Assembly: GCA_002403905.1 (NCBI GenBank)
Contig: DHIR01000217.1
Span: 1 to 27,235, forward strand
DNA length: 27,235 nt
From: Mucilaginibacter sp. UBA4741
Lineage (GTDB): Bacteria; Bacteroidota; Bacteroidia; Sphingobacteriales; Sphingobacteriaceae
Reading direction: 5' to 3'
Positions 17,057 to 24,872 of the stretch are shown piece by piece; position 1 is the stretch's first letter; each line of letters starts with the position of its first letter. Under the pieces are notes generated by a model that saw only the letters and a program-made list of their open reading frames with translations, searched no databases and had not been told where the DNA came from. Both the position numbers and the translations under genes were made by a program.

Positions 17057-17857
17057 TTATGCCTGGCGCGGCTGGTTCATTGCTGTTAACATGTTGCCGT
17101 AAATAGAATTTAACGACGATAAGTTTTTAGCTAAGCGGCCCACTTCTTCTTTAAATTGTTTTGAATCTTCTAACGACTCATTAAAGTTGTTCATGGTCAA
17201 TGATAGGTTTTGGTAAAACTTATTCATTGATTTTAAATGCGCGCTTGAATCTTGTAGTTCTAACTCGTAAACCGCGTTTAATGCTGATAGATTTTTAGCT
17301 AAATTGTTTACCTGGTCATGGTATGCTCTCGAGTCGACATTAGTATTAGCCAGCTCCAGTAAGTTGCTTGATGCTTTCTCAAACGATGAGGTTAAGTTAT
17401 CATAGCTTTGTGTAGCTGCCTTAACTTTTTGCGTAAACGCGATGGTAGCTTCGCCTGCATCAGTAACTTTAGATATACTATTAACTTTATCGCCAAAAGT
17501 TCTTAAACCCTCGGCAAGACTGCCAATAAGTTCAGGGCCAATTTTAGCTTCTTCCAGCATTTTATCTAAAGCCGCCGTAGTTGATACGCCACTACCAACT
17601 GCTTTAGTTGATGCCTTTGGCAATACGCCATTAAAATCATGTGCTAATTCGGGATAAGCTCTGGTCCAGTCTATATCCACCTCATCACGTTGAAAGCCCA
17701 GTATAAAAAACAAAATAGCTTCGGCACCTAAACCAATGGTTATAAATAAACCACCGTTTGGCCAATGCTGTATTTTAAATAATAAACCTACAATTACAAC
17801 TGTTGCACCCCATGATACAACGTTATTAATTCCGTATGGTTGTTTCTTCCCTGCCAT
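17057..17857 (-). CDS. gldL: Type IX secretion / gliding motor stator GldL (PorL)
   Basis: GldL forms the inner-membrane pentamer that uses the proton gradient to turn GldM. The 266-aa product has two membrane helices (about 13-27 and 36-54) with charged residues K28 and H31 at the end of helix 1 and E46 inside helix 2 (GLGAEAILFFILGF); a helix 2 glutamate is essential in the family. A long cytoplasmic region rich in predicted helix (about 90-266) follows, with two similar blocks, VNNLAKNLSALNAVYE and VGRLAKNLSSLNSIYG, near residues 188 and 244. The start MAGKKQPYG is conserved. Confidence 0.95.
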   Translation of the reverse strand: MAGKKQPYGINNVVSWGATVVIVGLLFKIQHWPNGGLFITIGLGAEAILFFILGFQRDEVDIDWTRAYPELAHDFNGVLPKASTKAVGSGVSTTAALDKMLEEAKIGPELIGSLAEGLRTFGDKVNSISKVTDAGEATIAFTQKVKAATQSYDNLTSSFEKASSNLLELANTNVDSRAYHDQVNNLAKNLSALNAVYELELQDSSAHLKSMNKFYQNLSLTMNNFNESLEDSKQFKEEVGRLAKNLSSLNSIYGNMLTAMNQPRQA

Positions 17858-17898
17858 AAAAATTTTAGTAAATATTTTTTAAGTTTTTTATTTAATAA

Positions 17899-19251
17899 TT
17901 AGCGTTTGTCAGTAAGGCTACGTCCCTGAAAGTGTGTTACACAACGGAAACCGATATATGATTTAGCGCTATCCTGGTACTCATAACTACGTGATGAGTT
18001 TTGCAGGAAATACCCAACATCTTTCCATGAACCACCACGTACAACTTTGCGTTTCATTACTTCGGGGTCATCCTTTTTAGCATTATAATTAAATGTAGGA
18101 GCCAGATCATTCACAAATGTTGATGCTGATGGGTCATAAGCAGATTGTGTCCATTCTGCAACGTTACCGGCCATATTATACAGGCCATAATCATTAGGGA
18201 AATAAGATTTTACTTTTACGGTATAAGTCCCGCCATCGTCAGAGTAGTTACCACGGCCCGGTTTAAAGTTTGCCAGTAAGCAGCCTTTAGCATTTTTAAT
18301 ATATGGGCCACCCCAAGGATAATCAGTACCTATCCTGCCGCCACGTGCAGCATACTCAAACTCATTCTCTGTAGGTAATACATAAGGCGAGCGGTGTGGC
18401 ATACGGCGTGAATCTTTATAAGCATCATTATAACGTGTACGCCATACGGTAAACGCGGTAGCCTGTCGCCAGGTTACACCTACCACCGGGTAATCTCTAA
18501 ATGATGGGTGTGAGAAATAGCCTTCAACCATTGGCTCATTGGCTGCGTACGAAAAATCGCTTAACCAAACCAGGGTATCCGGGTAAACTGCTACGGTATC
18601 CCGATCAATAAAATCAGACCGTTTTTTGTTTTTATCGTTTTTATTCTTTGCTGCTTTGTTAAGGTCGATATTAGAATAATTGTATTTTAACAGCCTAACG
18701 TCTAACTCGTTACGGTCAAATACACGGTCATCGCCCTGGTAAAACATACCTTGTAACTTAGTTGCATTAGCATTTGGTGTTTTTTTGTTTGCACCTGCGC
18801 CCCAAATAGGATACCTTTTTGCATAGGTCCAGTTAATGTATTTTTTACCTGATGGATTTGGCGCTGCTGCTGCTCCCTTTCCGGTTGGCGCGCCTATATA
18901 ATATTTAGGATCATTTAAATAAGAAGTAATGGCTATCGAATCGCGAACCCAGTTAACAAACTGCCTGTACTGGCTGTTTGATATTTCAGTTTGGTCCATA
19001 AAGAAAGCGGGTATAGTAACTTGTTTGGTTTGGGCTATCTGGGCAAAAGTAATATCCTGATCGGTCTGTCCCATTAAAAATGTGCCGCTTGGCACATAAA
19101 CCATGTTATAGGGTACGGGGTCTGCAAACACCCTGGCCTTAGCCCCCAGTATCTCGCCATGGTCTGCGCCGCCTCCTTTACCTCCTCCAAACAAACATCC
19201 GGTTAATGTTGCTGTACTTAAAATTGCAATTAAAAAGTATATTTTCTTCAT
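17899..19251 (-). CDS. gldK: Type IX secretion ring lipoprotein GldK (PorK)
   Basis: GldK anchors the periplasmic ring to the outer membrane. The 450-aa product has a lipoprotein signal with a canonical LTGC lipobox (Cys19) and a glycine-rich linker (GGGKGGG). The body is a formylglycine-generating-enzyme-like fold: MVYVPSGTFLMGQT near residue 50, YGLYNMAGNVAEW, VVRGGSW and IGFRCVTHF. The paired active-site cysteines of the true enzyme are missing: where they would lie the sequence reads KDVGYFLQNSSRSYEY, so it is structural. It is the first gene of the operon, with a candidate promoter about 100 bases upstream. Confidence 0.96.
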   Translation of the reverse strand: MKKIYFLIAILSTATLTGCLFGGGKGGGADHGEILGAKARVFADPVPYNMVYVPSGTFLMGQTDQDITFAQIAQTKQVTIPAFFMDQTEISNSQYRQFVNWVRDSIAITSYLNDPKYYIGAPTGKGAAAAPNPSGKKYINWTYAKRYPIWGAGANKKTPNANATKLQGMFYQGDDRVFDRNELDVRLLKYNYSNIDLNKAAKNKNDKNKKRSDFIDRDTVAVYPDTLVWLSDFSYAANEPMVEGYFSHPSFRDYPVVGVTWRQATAFTVWRTRYNDAYKDSRRMPHRSPYVLPTENEFEYAARGGRIGTDYPWGGPYIKNAKGCLLANFKPGRGNYSDDGGTYTVKVKSYFPNDYGLYNMAGNVAEWTQSAYDPSASTFVNDLAPTFNYNAKKDDPEVMKRKVVRGGSWKDVGYFLQNSSRSYEYQDSAKSYIGFRCVTHFQGRSLTDKR

Positions 19252-19350
19252 GTTTTACAAATCAAAATCCGGTTATAAAAATATAACACAAAATGACCCC
19301 CGAATATATAAAATTTGCCACACCAAATACTAAAAAATGTTTTATATAAA

Positions 19351-19382
19351 TAAAGATAACATTTTTTAAACTGCTAAGCAAA
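19351..19382 (-). promoter_or_regulatory. Candidate promoter of the gldKLMN operon
   Basis: On the minus strand TTTG (19379-19382) and TATCTTTA (19351-19358) are 20 bases apart. They match the Bacteroidota -33 TTTG and -7 TAnnTTTG boxes, with one mismatch in the last base of the -7 box. The leader to the gldK ATG would be about 95 bases and contains GTTATA-AAAA-TATAAC (19272-19287). Confidence 0.45.
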
Positions 19383-19523
19383 TTCATTAACGAATGAACA
19401 AATTTGTGTATACTCCCAAATCCCTTTAAATTAACTAGTTATAACTAATAAGTATTTACTTATCGCTTATACGGCAAAATACGGAAAATGTTGCAGGTGA
19501 GATTAAATAAATCACTAAAAAAG

Positions 19524-20282
19524 TTATTTATTTACCTGCTTACAGTACTGCTCGATAGCCATTGTCATGGATGGAGCGGCAGGAGTTGGTGCCGGAATAT
19601 CTAAAATTAACCCTGCTTCAAGCACTGCTTTATGGGTTGTTGCACCAAAAGCCGCTATGCGGGTATTGTTTTGTTTAAAATCTGGAAAGTTTTTATATAA
19701 TGATTGGATGCTTGACGGGCTAAAGAAAGCTATGATATCATAAAAAACTTCGGCCAGATCACTCAGGTCACTACAAACCGTGCGGAACAATACAGCCGGT
19801 GTAAAGTTATAACCATTCTCCAGCAAAAAGCGCTGAGTTTCCTCGGCAGCAACGTCAGAGCATGGATAAAGAAACTTCTCGTTCGAGTGTTTTTTAAGCA
19901 CTTCGGCCAGGTCGGTAGCGGTTTGTTTACCAAAAAAGATCTTTCTTTTACGGTATTGAATATATTTTTGAAGGTATAGCGCAATTGTTTCAGACAGGCA
20001 GAAATACTTCATTTCTACAGGCACTTCAAAACGCATCTCTTCGCATATCCTAAAGAAATGATCGGCCGAGTTACGGCTGGTAAATATAACCGCGGTAAAA
20101 TCTGCCAGGTTAATTTTATCCTTGCGGAAATCTTTAGCCGGCACACCTTCAACATGGATAAATGACCTGAAATCAATCTTCAGATTATGCTTCTTTGCCA
20201 GCTCTGTGTATGGATTTTTATCGTTTTCGGGCTTTGCTAAAGTAACCAATATACTTTTCACCTTTTTCTTTCTTTCTTCCAA
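19524..20282 (-). CDS. hemD: Uroporphyrinogen-III synthase
   Basis: HemD closes and isomerises hydroxymethylbilane to uroporphyrinogen III in haem synthesis. The 252-aa product has the two-domain layout: KVKSILVTLAKPENDKNP, the segment DFTAVIFTSRNSADHFF around residue 62, KYFCLSETIALYLQKY, DIIAFFSPSSIQSLYKNF and RIAAFGATTHKAVLEAG. HemD is poorly conserved, but these blocks match Bacteroidota members. No ATG is available at the N-terminus; TTG at 20282 gives MEERKKKVKS, and GTG at 20261 is the only close alternative. It follows the DUF4271 gene by 26 bases, and the two form an operon. Confidence 0.88.
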   Translation of the reverse strand: MEERKKKVKSILVTLAKPENDKNPYTELAKKHNLKIDFRSFIHVEGVPAKDFRKDKINLADFTAVIFTSRNSADHFFRICEEMRFEVPVEMKYFCLSETIALYLQKYIQYRKRKIFFGKQTATDLAEVLKKHSNEKFLYPCSDVAAEETQRFLLENGYNFTPAVLFRTVCSDLSDLAEVFYDIIAFFSPSSIQSLYKNFPDFKQNNTRIAAFGATTHKAVLEAGLILDIPAPTPAAPSMTMAIEQYCKQVNK

Positions 20283-20308
20283 ATCGCTCAGTTATAAAAC
20301 CTAAAAAA

Positions 20309-21277
20309 TTATATATTCAATGCTTTAATTAATATCAAAATGGGGCAGATTTCGAGGGCACAAAGATACACAAATAAATAAAATTTATGAAATCGAAAAT
20401 TAGAAATAATATTAACGCTGCTGCGCAAGTAAAGCCAGGTAAAAATTATTACTATTAATATCAACGCGACTATAAGCAAAGGCTTTATAAATATAGCCGC
20501 CAGTAAGCTAAAACATACCGTAACCGGCAAAAACACAAAGGCGATATTGAAATAGGTTAAGTAAAGTACTGACACATACTCTGTTACTACTTTTTGTATA
20601 TCAAAAATAAACCCTACAAACTTTAGCACCAAAAATTTACCCGCAAACAGTAACAAAATTATCAGCACCAGCGAAATAAACAGCCTGAAACCGCTTATAC
20701 TGTAATAGATACCTTTGTAGGATGCCAACTGGTACAAAAACAAGCCAAATGTTAAGCCAAACAATAAAAATAAGCCTACAAATGCCCAGAAATTTATCTG
20801 CGTATCGTCCTTACTTGCCTGCACCAGCGCGCGTTTACTATAAAAAGACAGGAACACGTTTTTAATATCCTTATTCAAAGCAATGTTTAATATAGCTGTG
20901 TATAATAGCAGGCCTATAATTATAGTAATGATCCATTGATCGCGGGTTTGGCGGGTGTGGCCTGTGCGTAACGTACTTTTTGCTGTGTAGGGGATATCCA
21001 GAAACCCGTTGCCGTGATATAAATGCTCGCGCAGGTATTGCCGGGCGGCTTGCGCGCTTAGCGTTGAGTCGGGATATTTGATGTATTGAAAAGCGATAGA
21101 ATCTTCGACAAACTTTTTGCGGATTGCAGTTGCCAGTATAACCGAGTCAAGCACTTGCATGCTGCCCGGTTGGGCGGGGGCGATAACCGTATGTCGGCGA
21201 ACCGTTGTATCTACCTGTGCGTAGCCGGCAAAGCAGCCAACAACCATTAACAGTAAACACAAAGCAATAAAACGCAT
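20309..21277 (-). CDS. DUF4271 membrane protein
   Basis: The 322-aa product begins with a signal peptide (ALCLLLMVVGCFAGYAQ), followed by a soluble stretch of about 85 residues and then six strongly hydrophobic segments (about 113-133, 163-186, 193-218, 239-264, 267-287 and 298-318). It fits DUF4271, a Bacteroidota-only family of unknown function typically found next to hemD. There are no clear catalytic motifs; a few conserved-looking polar residues (YPDSTLSAQAARQYLRE) lie in the soluble part. It is the first gene of the pair and has a TAnnTTTG box 27 bases upstream. Confidence 0.8.
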   Translation of the reverse strand: MRFIALCLLLMVVGCFAGYAQVDTTVRRHTVIAPAQPGSMQVLDSVILATAIRKKFVEDSIAFQYIKYPDSTLSAQAARQYLREHLYHGNGFLDIPYTAKSTLRTGHTRQTRDQWIITIIIGLLLYTAILNIALNKDIKNVFLSFYSKRALVQASKDDTQINFWAFVGLFLLFGLTFGLFLYQLASYKGIYYSISGFRLFISLVLIILLLFAGKFLVLKFVGFIFDIQKVVTEYVSVLYLTYFNIAFVFLPVTVCFSLLAAIFIKPLLIVALILIVIIFTWLYLRSSVNIISNFRFHKFYLFVYLCALEICPILILIKALNI

Positions 21278-21303
21278 ATTAATAAACCCGGGTTAATATG
21301 CTG

Positions 21304-21311
21304 CAAAAATA
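21304..21311 (-). promoter_or_regulatory. Putative -7 box (TATTTTTG) of the DUF4271-hemD operon
   Basis: Exact match to TAnnTTTG on the minus strand, ending 26 bases before the DUF4271 start codon. No -33 TTG at the expected distance. A 10-bp palindrome AACCCGGGTT (21285-21294) lies between box and start. Confidence 0.4.
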
Positions 21312-21360
21312 CCCTAATTATTGGTTTTTATTATGTAGAGTGTTAAAAAATAGTGCGGCA

Positions 21361-21425
21361 TGGACTCACCCCAGCATCGCTTCGCTTGTCGACCCTCTCT
21401 TCGCTGCGCGGAAAGAGGGTTATTG
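21361..21425. repeat. Dispersed GC-rich hairpin repeat, family C
   Basis: A GC-rich block unlike its AT-rich surroundings, with ACCCTCT (21392-21398) pairing to AGAGGGT (21414-21420) around a TTCGCTGCGCGGAA loop. It lies ten bases after the stop of the phosphodiesterase gene and may serve as its terminator. I recognise the type from gaps of related genomes; no second copy is in the window. Confidence 0.55.
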
Positions 21426-21434
21426 AAGCGCTAA

Positions 21435-22244
21435 TTACTTACTCAGCTTATTAGGTATAGTTGCAATAATTGGCTGCCTCAATGATTTTTTAGCCAAAAA
21501 AATTGCCAGTTGCTCTATTTTATCTGTGCCAATAATATCAGCGCCGAAGGCGATCTGGGTATCCCATGATTCGGCCGAATCAGGCCCACCCCAAAATCTA
21601 ACCAGTTTGCCGGTATTGGTGTGCACACTGTCTACTGTTTTTAATAAACGTTTCCTATCAGCTTCAGGGATAGCGCCAACACCTTTCCATTTAGACCATT
21701 TTTCAAAATTAAGGCTTACCTGCCCTACCCTGTCCCATTCGGCCTGGGTATGCGGATAAATCAAATCGTCATCAAACCATAATATGGATGGATAATCTTT
21801 ATAGTTTGCAGGCCTGGGCCTGTTACCGCTGATCAGGATTTTTAACCTGCCTAATGGGTTCTCTTTACTCAATAAATAGGGTTTAAGCGGTTCCAGTTCT
21901 TTTATCAGCTTAGGCAATAATTTTCTATGATCTTGCTTATCGTCTATTAAAAGACAAAGGTGGCGGGTGGTGTCTCTGCGCAAGGCGTATAATATAGGGT
22001 CGAGATACATGCCTTTTAAGGTGCGCTCCGGCTCTAAAGCTTTATCGCTATGCGATACCAGCAGCGTGCCATCCACCAAAAATATATCCGCCTCGATAGA
22101 GTTGAAGCCATTATAAAATGCCTTATAAAACGGCGTATTATTAGCGTAATCGTTATGTGAGTGTGCAAACCTTGCTTGTGCAAATACGTTGCTGCCCGCC
22201 AATAAAAATGCCATCGGCAGTAATAGTTGAAGTTTTATTTTCAT
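21435..22244 (-). CDS. GDPD/PI-PLC-like phosphodiesterase, exported
   Basis: The 269-aa product has a signal peptide (LLLPMAFLLAGSNVFAQ) and a TIM-barrel phosphodiesterase pattern: H28/H30 in AHSHNDY, then SIEADIFLVDGTLLVSH with E51, D53 and H65, matching the His...Glu-x-Asp...His layout of glycerophosphodiester phosphodiesterases and the related AIM6/PI-PLC-like group. A C-terminal GADIIGTDKI strand end fits the barrel. Substrate is unknown. ATG 22244 places the signal peptide at the N-terminus; an ATG at 22262 adds six residues. It is the last gene of the carbohydrate module, 50 bases after the GH172 gene, so it may share its transcript. Confidence 0.75.
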   Translation of the reverse strand: MKIKLQLLLPMAFLLAGSNVFAQARFAHSHNDYANNTPFYKAFYNGFNSIEADIFLVDGTLLVSHSDKALEPERTLKGMYLDPILYALRRDTTRHLCLLIDDKQDHRKLLPKLIKELEPLKPYLLSKENPLGRLKILISGNRPRPANYKDYPSILWFDDDLIYPHTQAEWDRVGQVSLNFEKWSKWKGVGAIPEADRKRLLKTVDSVHTNTGKLVRFWGGPDSAESWDTQIAFGADIIGTDKIEQLAIFLAKKSLRQPIIATIPNKLSK

Positions 22245-22294
22245 GCCGATAAAACTATACATTTTAATAAAAAAACAGGTTATTAAATAGTTAA

Positions 22295-23884
22295 TTATTT
22301 ATCACCTGTATATACAGGTTGGGGCAGTTTATACAAAGCTTCTTTATCGTCTGACGCTGTTGTAGCCTTCGAATCCAGATCGCCATACCAGTAAACGGTT
22401 GATGAATAATCTACCATGCCGGTATCCCAGCTTATCAACTCAAAATCAAACTTGAATTTTTTATGGAACGGTATTACATCAAGATTGCGGGTACGCAGAA
22501 AAGTATTGTAACCGCGCGACGCTTCATCATCCTCGCGCGGGGCGCCGCCAAACGGGTTACTATAAACATGTATAGGCGCAAATGTAGCGTTATAATAATC
22601 CTCGGTACCGCAACCAAAATCCGATGGAAACTTGTCATCATCAACCCAAATATGTTCATCGCCCTCGCCATACCAACGTTTGGTGTGGTTATAAAGCGAT
22701 AATACATCGCCCTTAAAAATACCACGGCCTGTTAGCGTAGCCATATTATAATCAAGCCCGGCGTTAGTTTTTAAACCGTTTTCCTGCCGCCAGGTGGCGT
22801 GGAAATAGAGAGTATTTGGCATCCATTTCCAGGGGGATGTACAAGCGATAATTTGAGCCTCTGCCGGATATTGGGTAATATTAGCTAATTCAATCTTAGC
22901 ATTTTTTTTATAGGGCATGATAAATTGCAGGCTAAAGCTGCCTTTGCCATCATTATCCAAATACCAATTAATATTATTCGCCTTGGGAGCACCCATGCCC
23001 GTGCCTGCAAAATCGCTTAAAGGGGCGCTTACCGTTTGTTGCCCGTCAAAAATTATCTTAACAATGAGGCCGCGCATCAACTGTTCGTAGTCGGCTTTAT
23101 TGTAATTGCTAATGTCAACATTTAAAGTTCTGATAGCTTTATTGCCGGCTGGCAAAACCAAATTCATGGTTACTCCTGATTCAAGTCGGCGCTTTATGCT
23201 AGCCTCATTTGCACCGTATATTTCTTTATGCAAAAGTTCGTAGCCTATTTGATCAGCCTTCATTTCTAAGGAGTTAGCCTCTTTAATAGTAAAAGTTTTA
23301 ACCCTGGTACCTGCTGCATAGGTGCGGTAATTTGCATGGAAATAATAACCCCGGTTTAGGTCGTCAACTGTTATCTTACAGCTTTTAGCGTACGGAATTG
23401 GATAATATAACGAGCTACCCTGCGTAGTATTATAATGCTCATGCAATAAGAGTAGCCCTGGTGGAATCCGTATTGGCAGCTTTGAAATATCATAAGCCGG
23501 AATAGTAATACTAGCCTCCTTTTCGCCATCAAAATAGATGCGCAGGTTAGCGCCGGCGGCTTTACCTGTGGTAATAATACGGATGATAACGCCCGGGCCT
23601 TTTTCATCAAATAGAACTTTCTCAACCCGGCCGTTGTTAGCTTCGTAACGTACAAAACCGGAGCCGTCATCATTGGCATGCCAGGAGGGTGTATTGGGTA
23701 TTACCGAGCGCCGGTCGTAACTTGATTGCATTTTGGAAGTATAATAAGGTACCGGGAAACAAACATCAAGGTCCTTATTAATCATATCATTTAACAGCGT
23801 TGCAATAGTTATTACTTTTTGCTGCGCGATGACCACCGTACAAAAAAATGACAACACTAATAATGCAATCGTAAACTTTTTCAT
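22295..23884 (-). CDS. GH172 (DUF2961) glycoside hydrolase, exported
   Basis: The 529-aa product has a signal peptide (FTIALLVLSFFCTVVIAQ) and the DUF2961 fold, now GH172. The family contains difructose dianhydride I synthase/hydrolase and D-arabinofuranosidases, so it acts on fructofuranose or arabinofuranose linkages. The hallmark C-terminal block is WYGEGDEHIWVDDDKFPSDF followed by GCGTEDYYNATFAP, with E407, E410 and E428; the N-terminal part has SYDRRSVIPNTPSWHANDDG. It is one base from the ROK gene if ATG 23884 is used; ATG 23905 would overlap it and place extra residues before the signal peptide. Exact substrate cannot be told. Confidence 0.83.
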   Translation of the reverse strand: MKKFTIALLVLSFFCTVVIAQQKVITIATLLNDMINKDLDVCFPVPYYTSKMQSSYDRRSVIPNTPSWHANDDGSGFVRYEANNGRVEKVLFDEKGPGVIIRIITTGKAAGANLRIYFDGEKEASITIPAYDISKLPIRIPPGLLLLHEHYNTTQGSSLYYPIPYAKSCKITVDDLNRGYYFHANYRTYAAGTRVKTFTIKEANSLEMKADQIGYELLHKEIYGANEASIKRRLESGVTMNLVLPAGNKAIRTLNVDISNYNKADYEQLMRGLIVKIIFDGQQTVSAPLSDFAGTGMGAPKANNINWYLDNDGKGSFSLQFIMPYKKNAKIELANITQYPAEAQIIACTSPWKWMPNTLYFHATWRQENGLKTNAGLDYNMATLTGRGIFKGDVLSLYNHTKRWYGEGDEHIWVDDDKFPSDFGCGTEDYYNATFAPIHVYSNPFGGAPREDDEASRGYNTFLRTRNLDVIPFHKKFKFDFELISWDTGMVDYSSTVYWYGDLDSKATTASDDKEALYKLPQPVYTGDK

Positions 23885-23885
23885 G

Positions 23886-24866
23886 TTAACTAGTTTTGCC
23901 CACATTACTCATTACCGCCAAACTAAGTGCCGCCATATCGCCTATGTTTTCGCCTAGTCCGGCCGGAACTATTTTACAAACCTTTCTGGCTCCTATGTAG
24001 GCTTCGCGCTCAATTACCTGCATCATGCGGGTATCTAACAATGATTTTGCACGACCATATATGCTGCCCATAATAATCACTTGGGGGTTCAATATATCTA
24101 TCAGCAAAGAAAGTCCCCGGCCTAAATATTCGGCGCAAGTATTATAAATATCAATAGCCAACTCATCGCCATTATGCGCAGCTTCTGCAACTATTTTCGC
24201 GGTTAACTGCCCCAGATCATCCAGACTATTGCAAAACGATACTTTCTCGCCTACCTGCAAACGCTCACGTACTTTGATCTGCGCCAGTTGCGCTATTCCG
24301 CCGCCACTACACCAGCCCTCAAAAGATCCTGCCTTACCGAAGCCTACAGGCCCCATATCCGCCAAACGTAAATGACCAACCTCACCGGCAAAGTCTGATG
24401 TGCCTGAATAGAGTTGTCCGTTCAGTATCAGTCCCGCACCCATGCCCGTGCCGAAGGTTAAAAATATCACATTTTCATACCCCTGCCCGGCACCATATTT
24501 CCACTCGGCAACGGCGCAGGCGTTGGCATCGTTTTGCAATAATGCGTTCCTACCGAAACGCATTTCGGTCATTTCAACCATCGGGATATTATCCCAGCCC
24601 GGTAAATTTGGAGGCGATAATATCAAACCCTTTTTACTGCTCAACGGGCCGCCACAGCTTATGCCGATACCCTCCAGTTGATTGTTTGAAACGCTATGTT
24701 TTGCCAATAACTCTTCGGCGGCTTTAAACAATATTTCAATCATTTCATAAGCCGGGCCAGCGGTAAGCAGTACCACTTTATCGACAATTTCGATAGGGCC
24801 ATTACCCACTTCTTTACCTATAATCACAGCGCATTTAGTACCGCCAATATCAAAACCTAATAACAT
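23886..24866 (-). CDS. ROK-family sugar kinase lacking the zinc cysteines
   Basis: ROK kinases phosphorylate hexoses such as glucose, fructose or N-acetylhexosamines in the cytoplasm. The 326-aa product has the phosphate-binding DIGGTK (residues 6-11), the catalytic D113 in LQNDANACAVAEW, the FGTGMGAG loop and GEVGHLRL. The next block normally holds three zinc-binding cysteines (CxCGxxGC); here those positions read V, F and S within GPVGFGKAGSFEGWCSGGG. It has no DNA-binding N-terminal domain, so it is a kinase, not a ROK repressor. It sits six bases after the GH32-like gene and one before GH172, suggesting that it acts on the sugar they release. Confidence 0.88.
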   Translation of the reverse strand: MLLGFDIGGTKCAVIIGKEVGNGPIEIVDKVVLLTAGPAYEMIEILFKAAEELLAKHSVSNNQLEGIGISCGGPLSSKKGLILSPPNLPGWDNIPMVEMTEMRFGRNALLQNDANACAVAEWKYGAGQGYENVIFLTFGTGMGAGLILNGQLYSGTSDFAGEVGHLRLADMGPVGFGKAGSFEGWCSGGGIAQLAQIKVRERLQVGEKVSFCNSLDDLGQLTAKIVAEAAHNGDELAIDIYNTCAEYLGRGLSLLIDILNPQVIIMGSIYGRAKSLLDTRMMQVIEREAYIGARKVCKIVPAGLGENIGDMAALSLAVMSNVGKTS

Positions 24867-24872
24867 ATCTAA

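Noticed and set aside
17899..19251. GldK as an active formylglycine-generating enzyme
   Set aside because: The paired catalytic cysteines are absent and the gene sits in the gldKLMN operon.
19493..19539. Hairpin GCAGGT/ACCTGC with AAATAAAT/ATTTATTT at the hemD end as a terminator
   Set aside because: A six-base bulge and overlap with the last codons of hemD make it weak; it was left out of the features.
23886..24866. ROK transcriptional repressor controlling the operon
   Set aside because: No N-terminal helix-turn-helix domain; the protein begins directly at the kinase DIGGTK motif.
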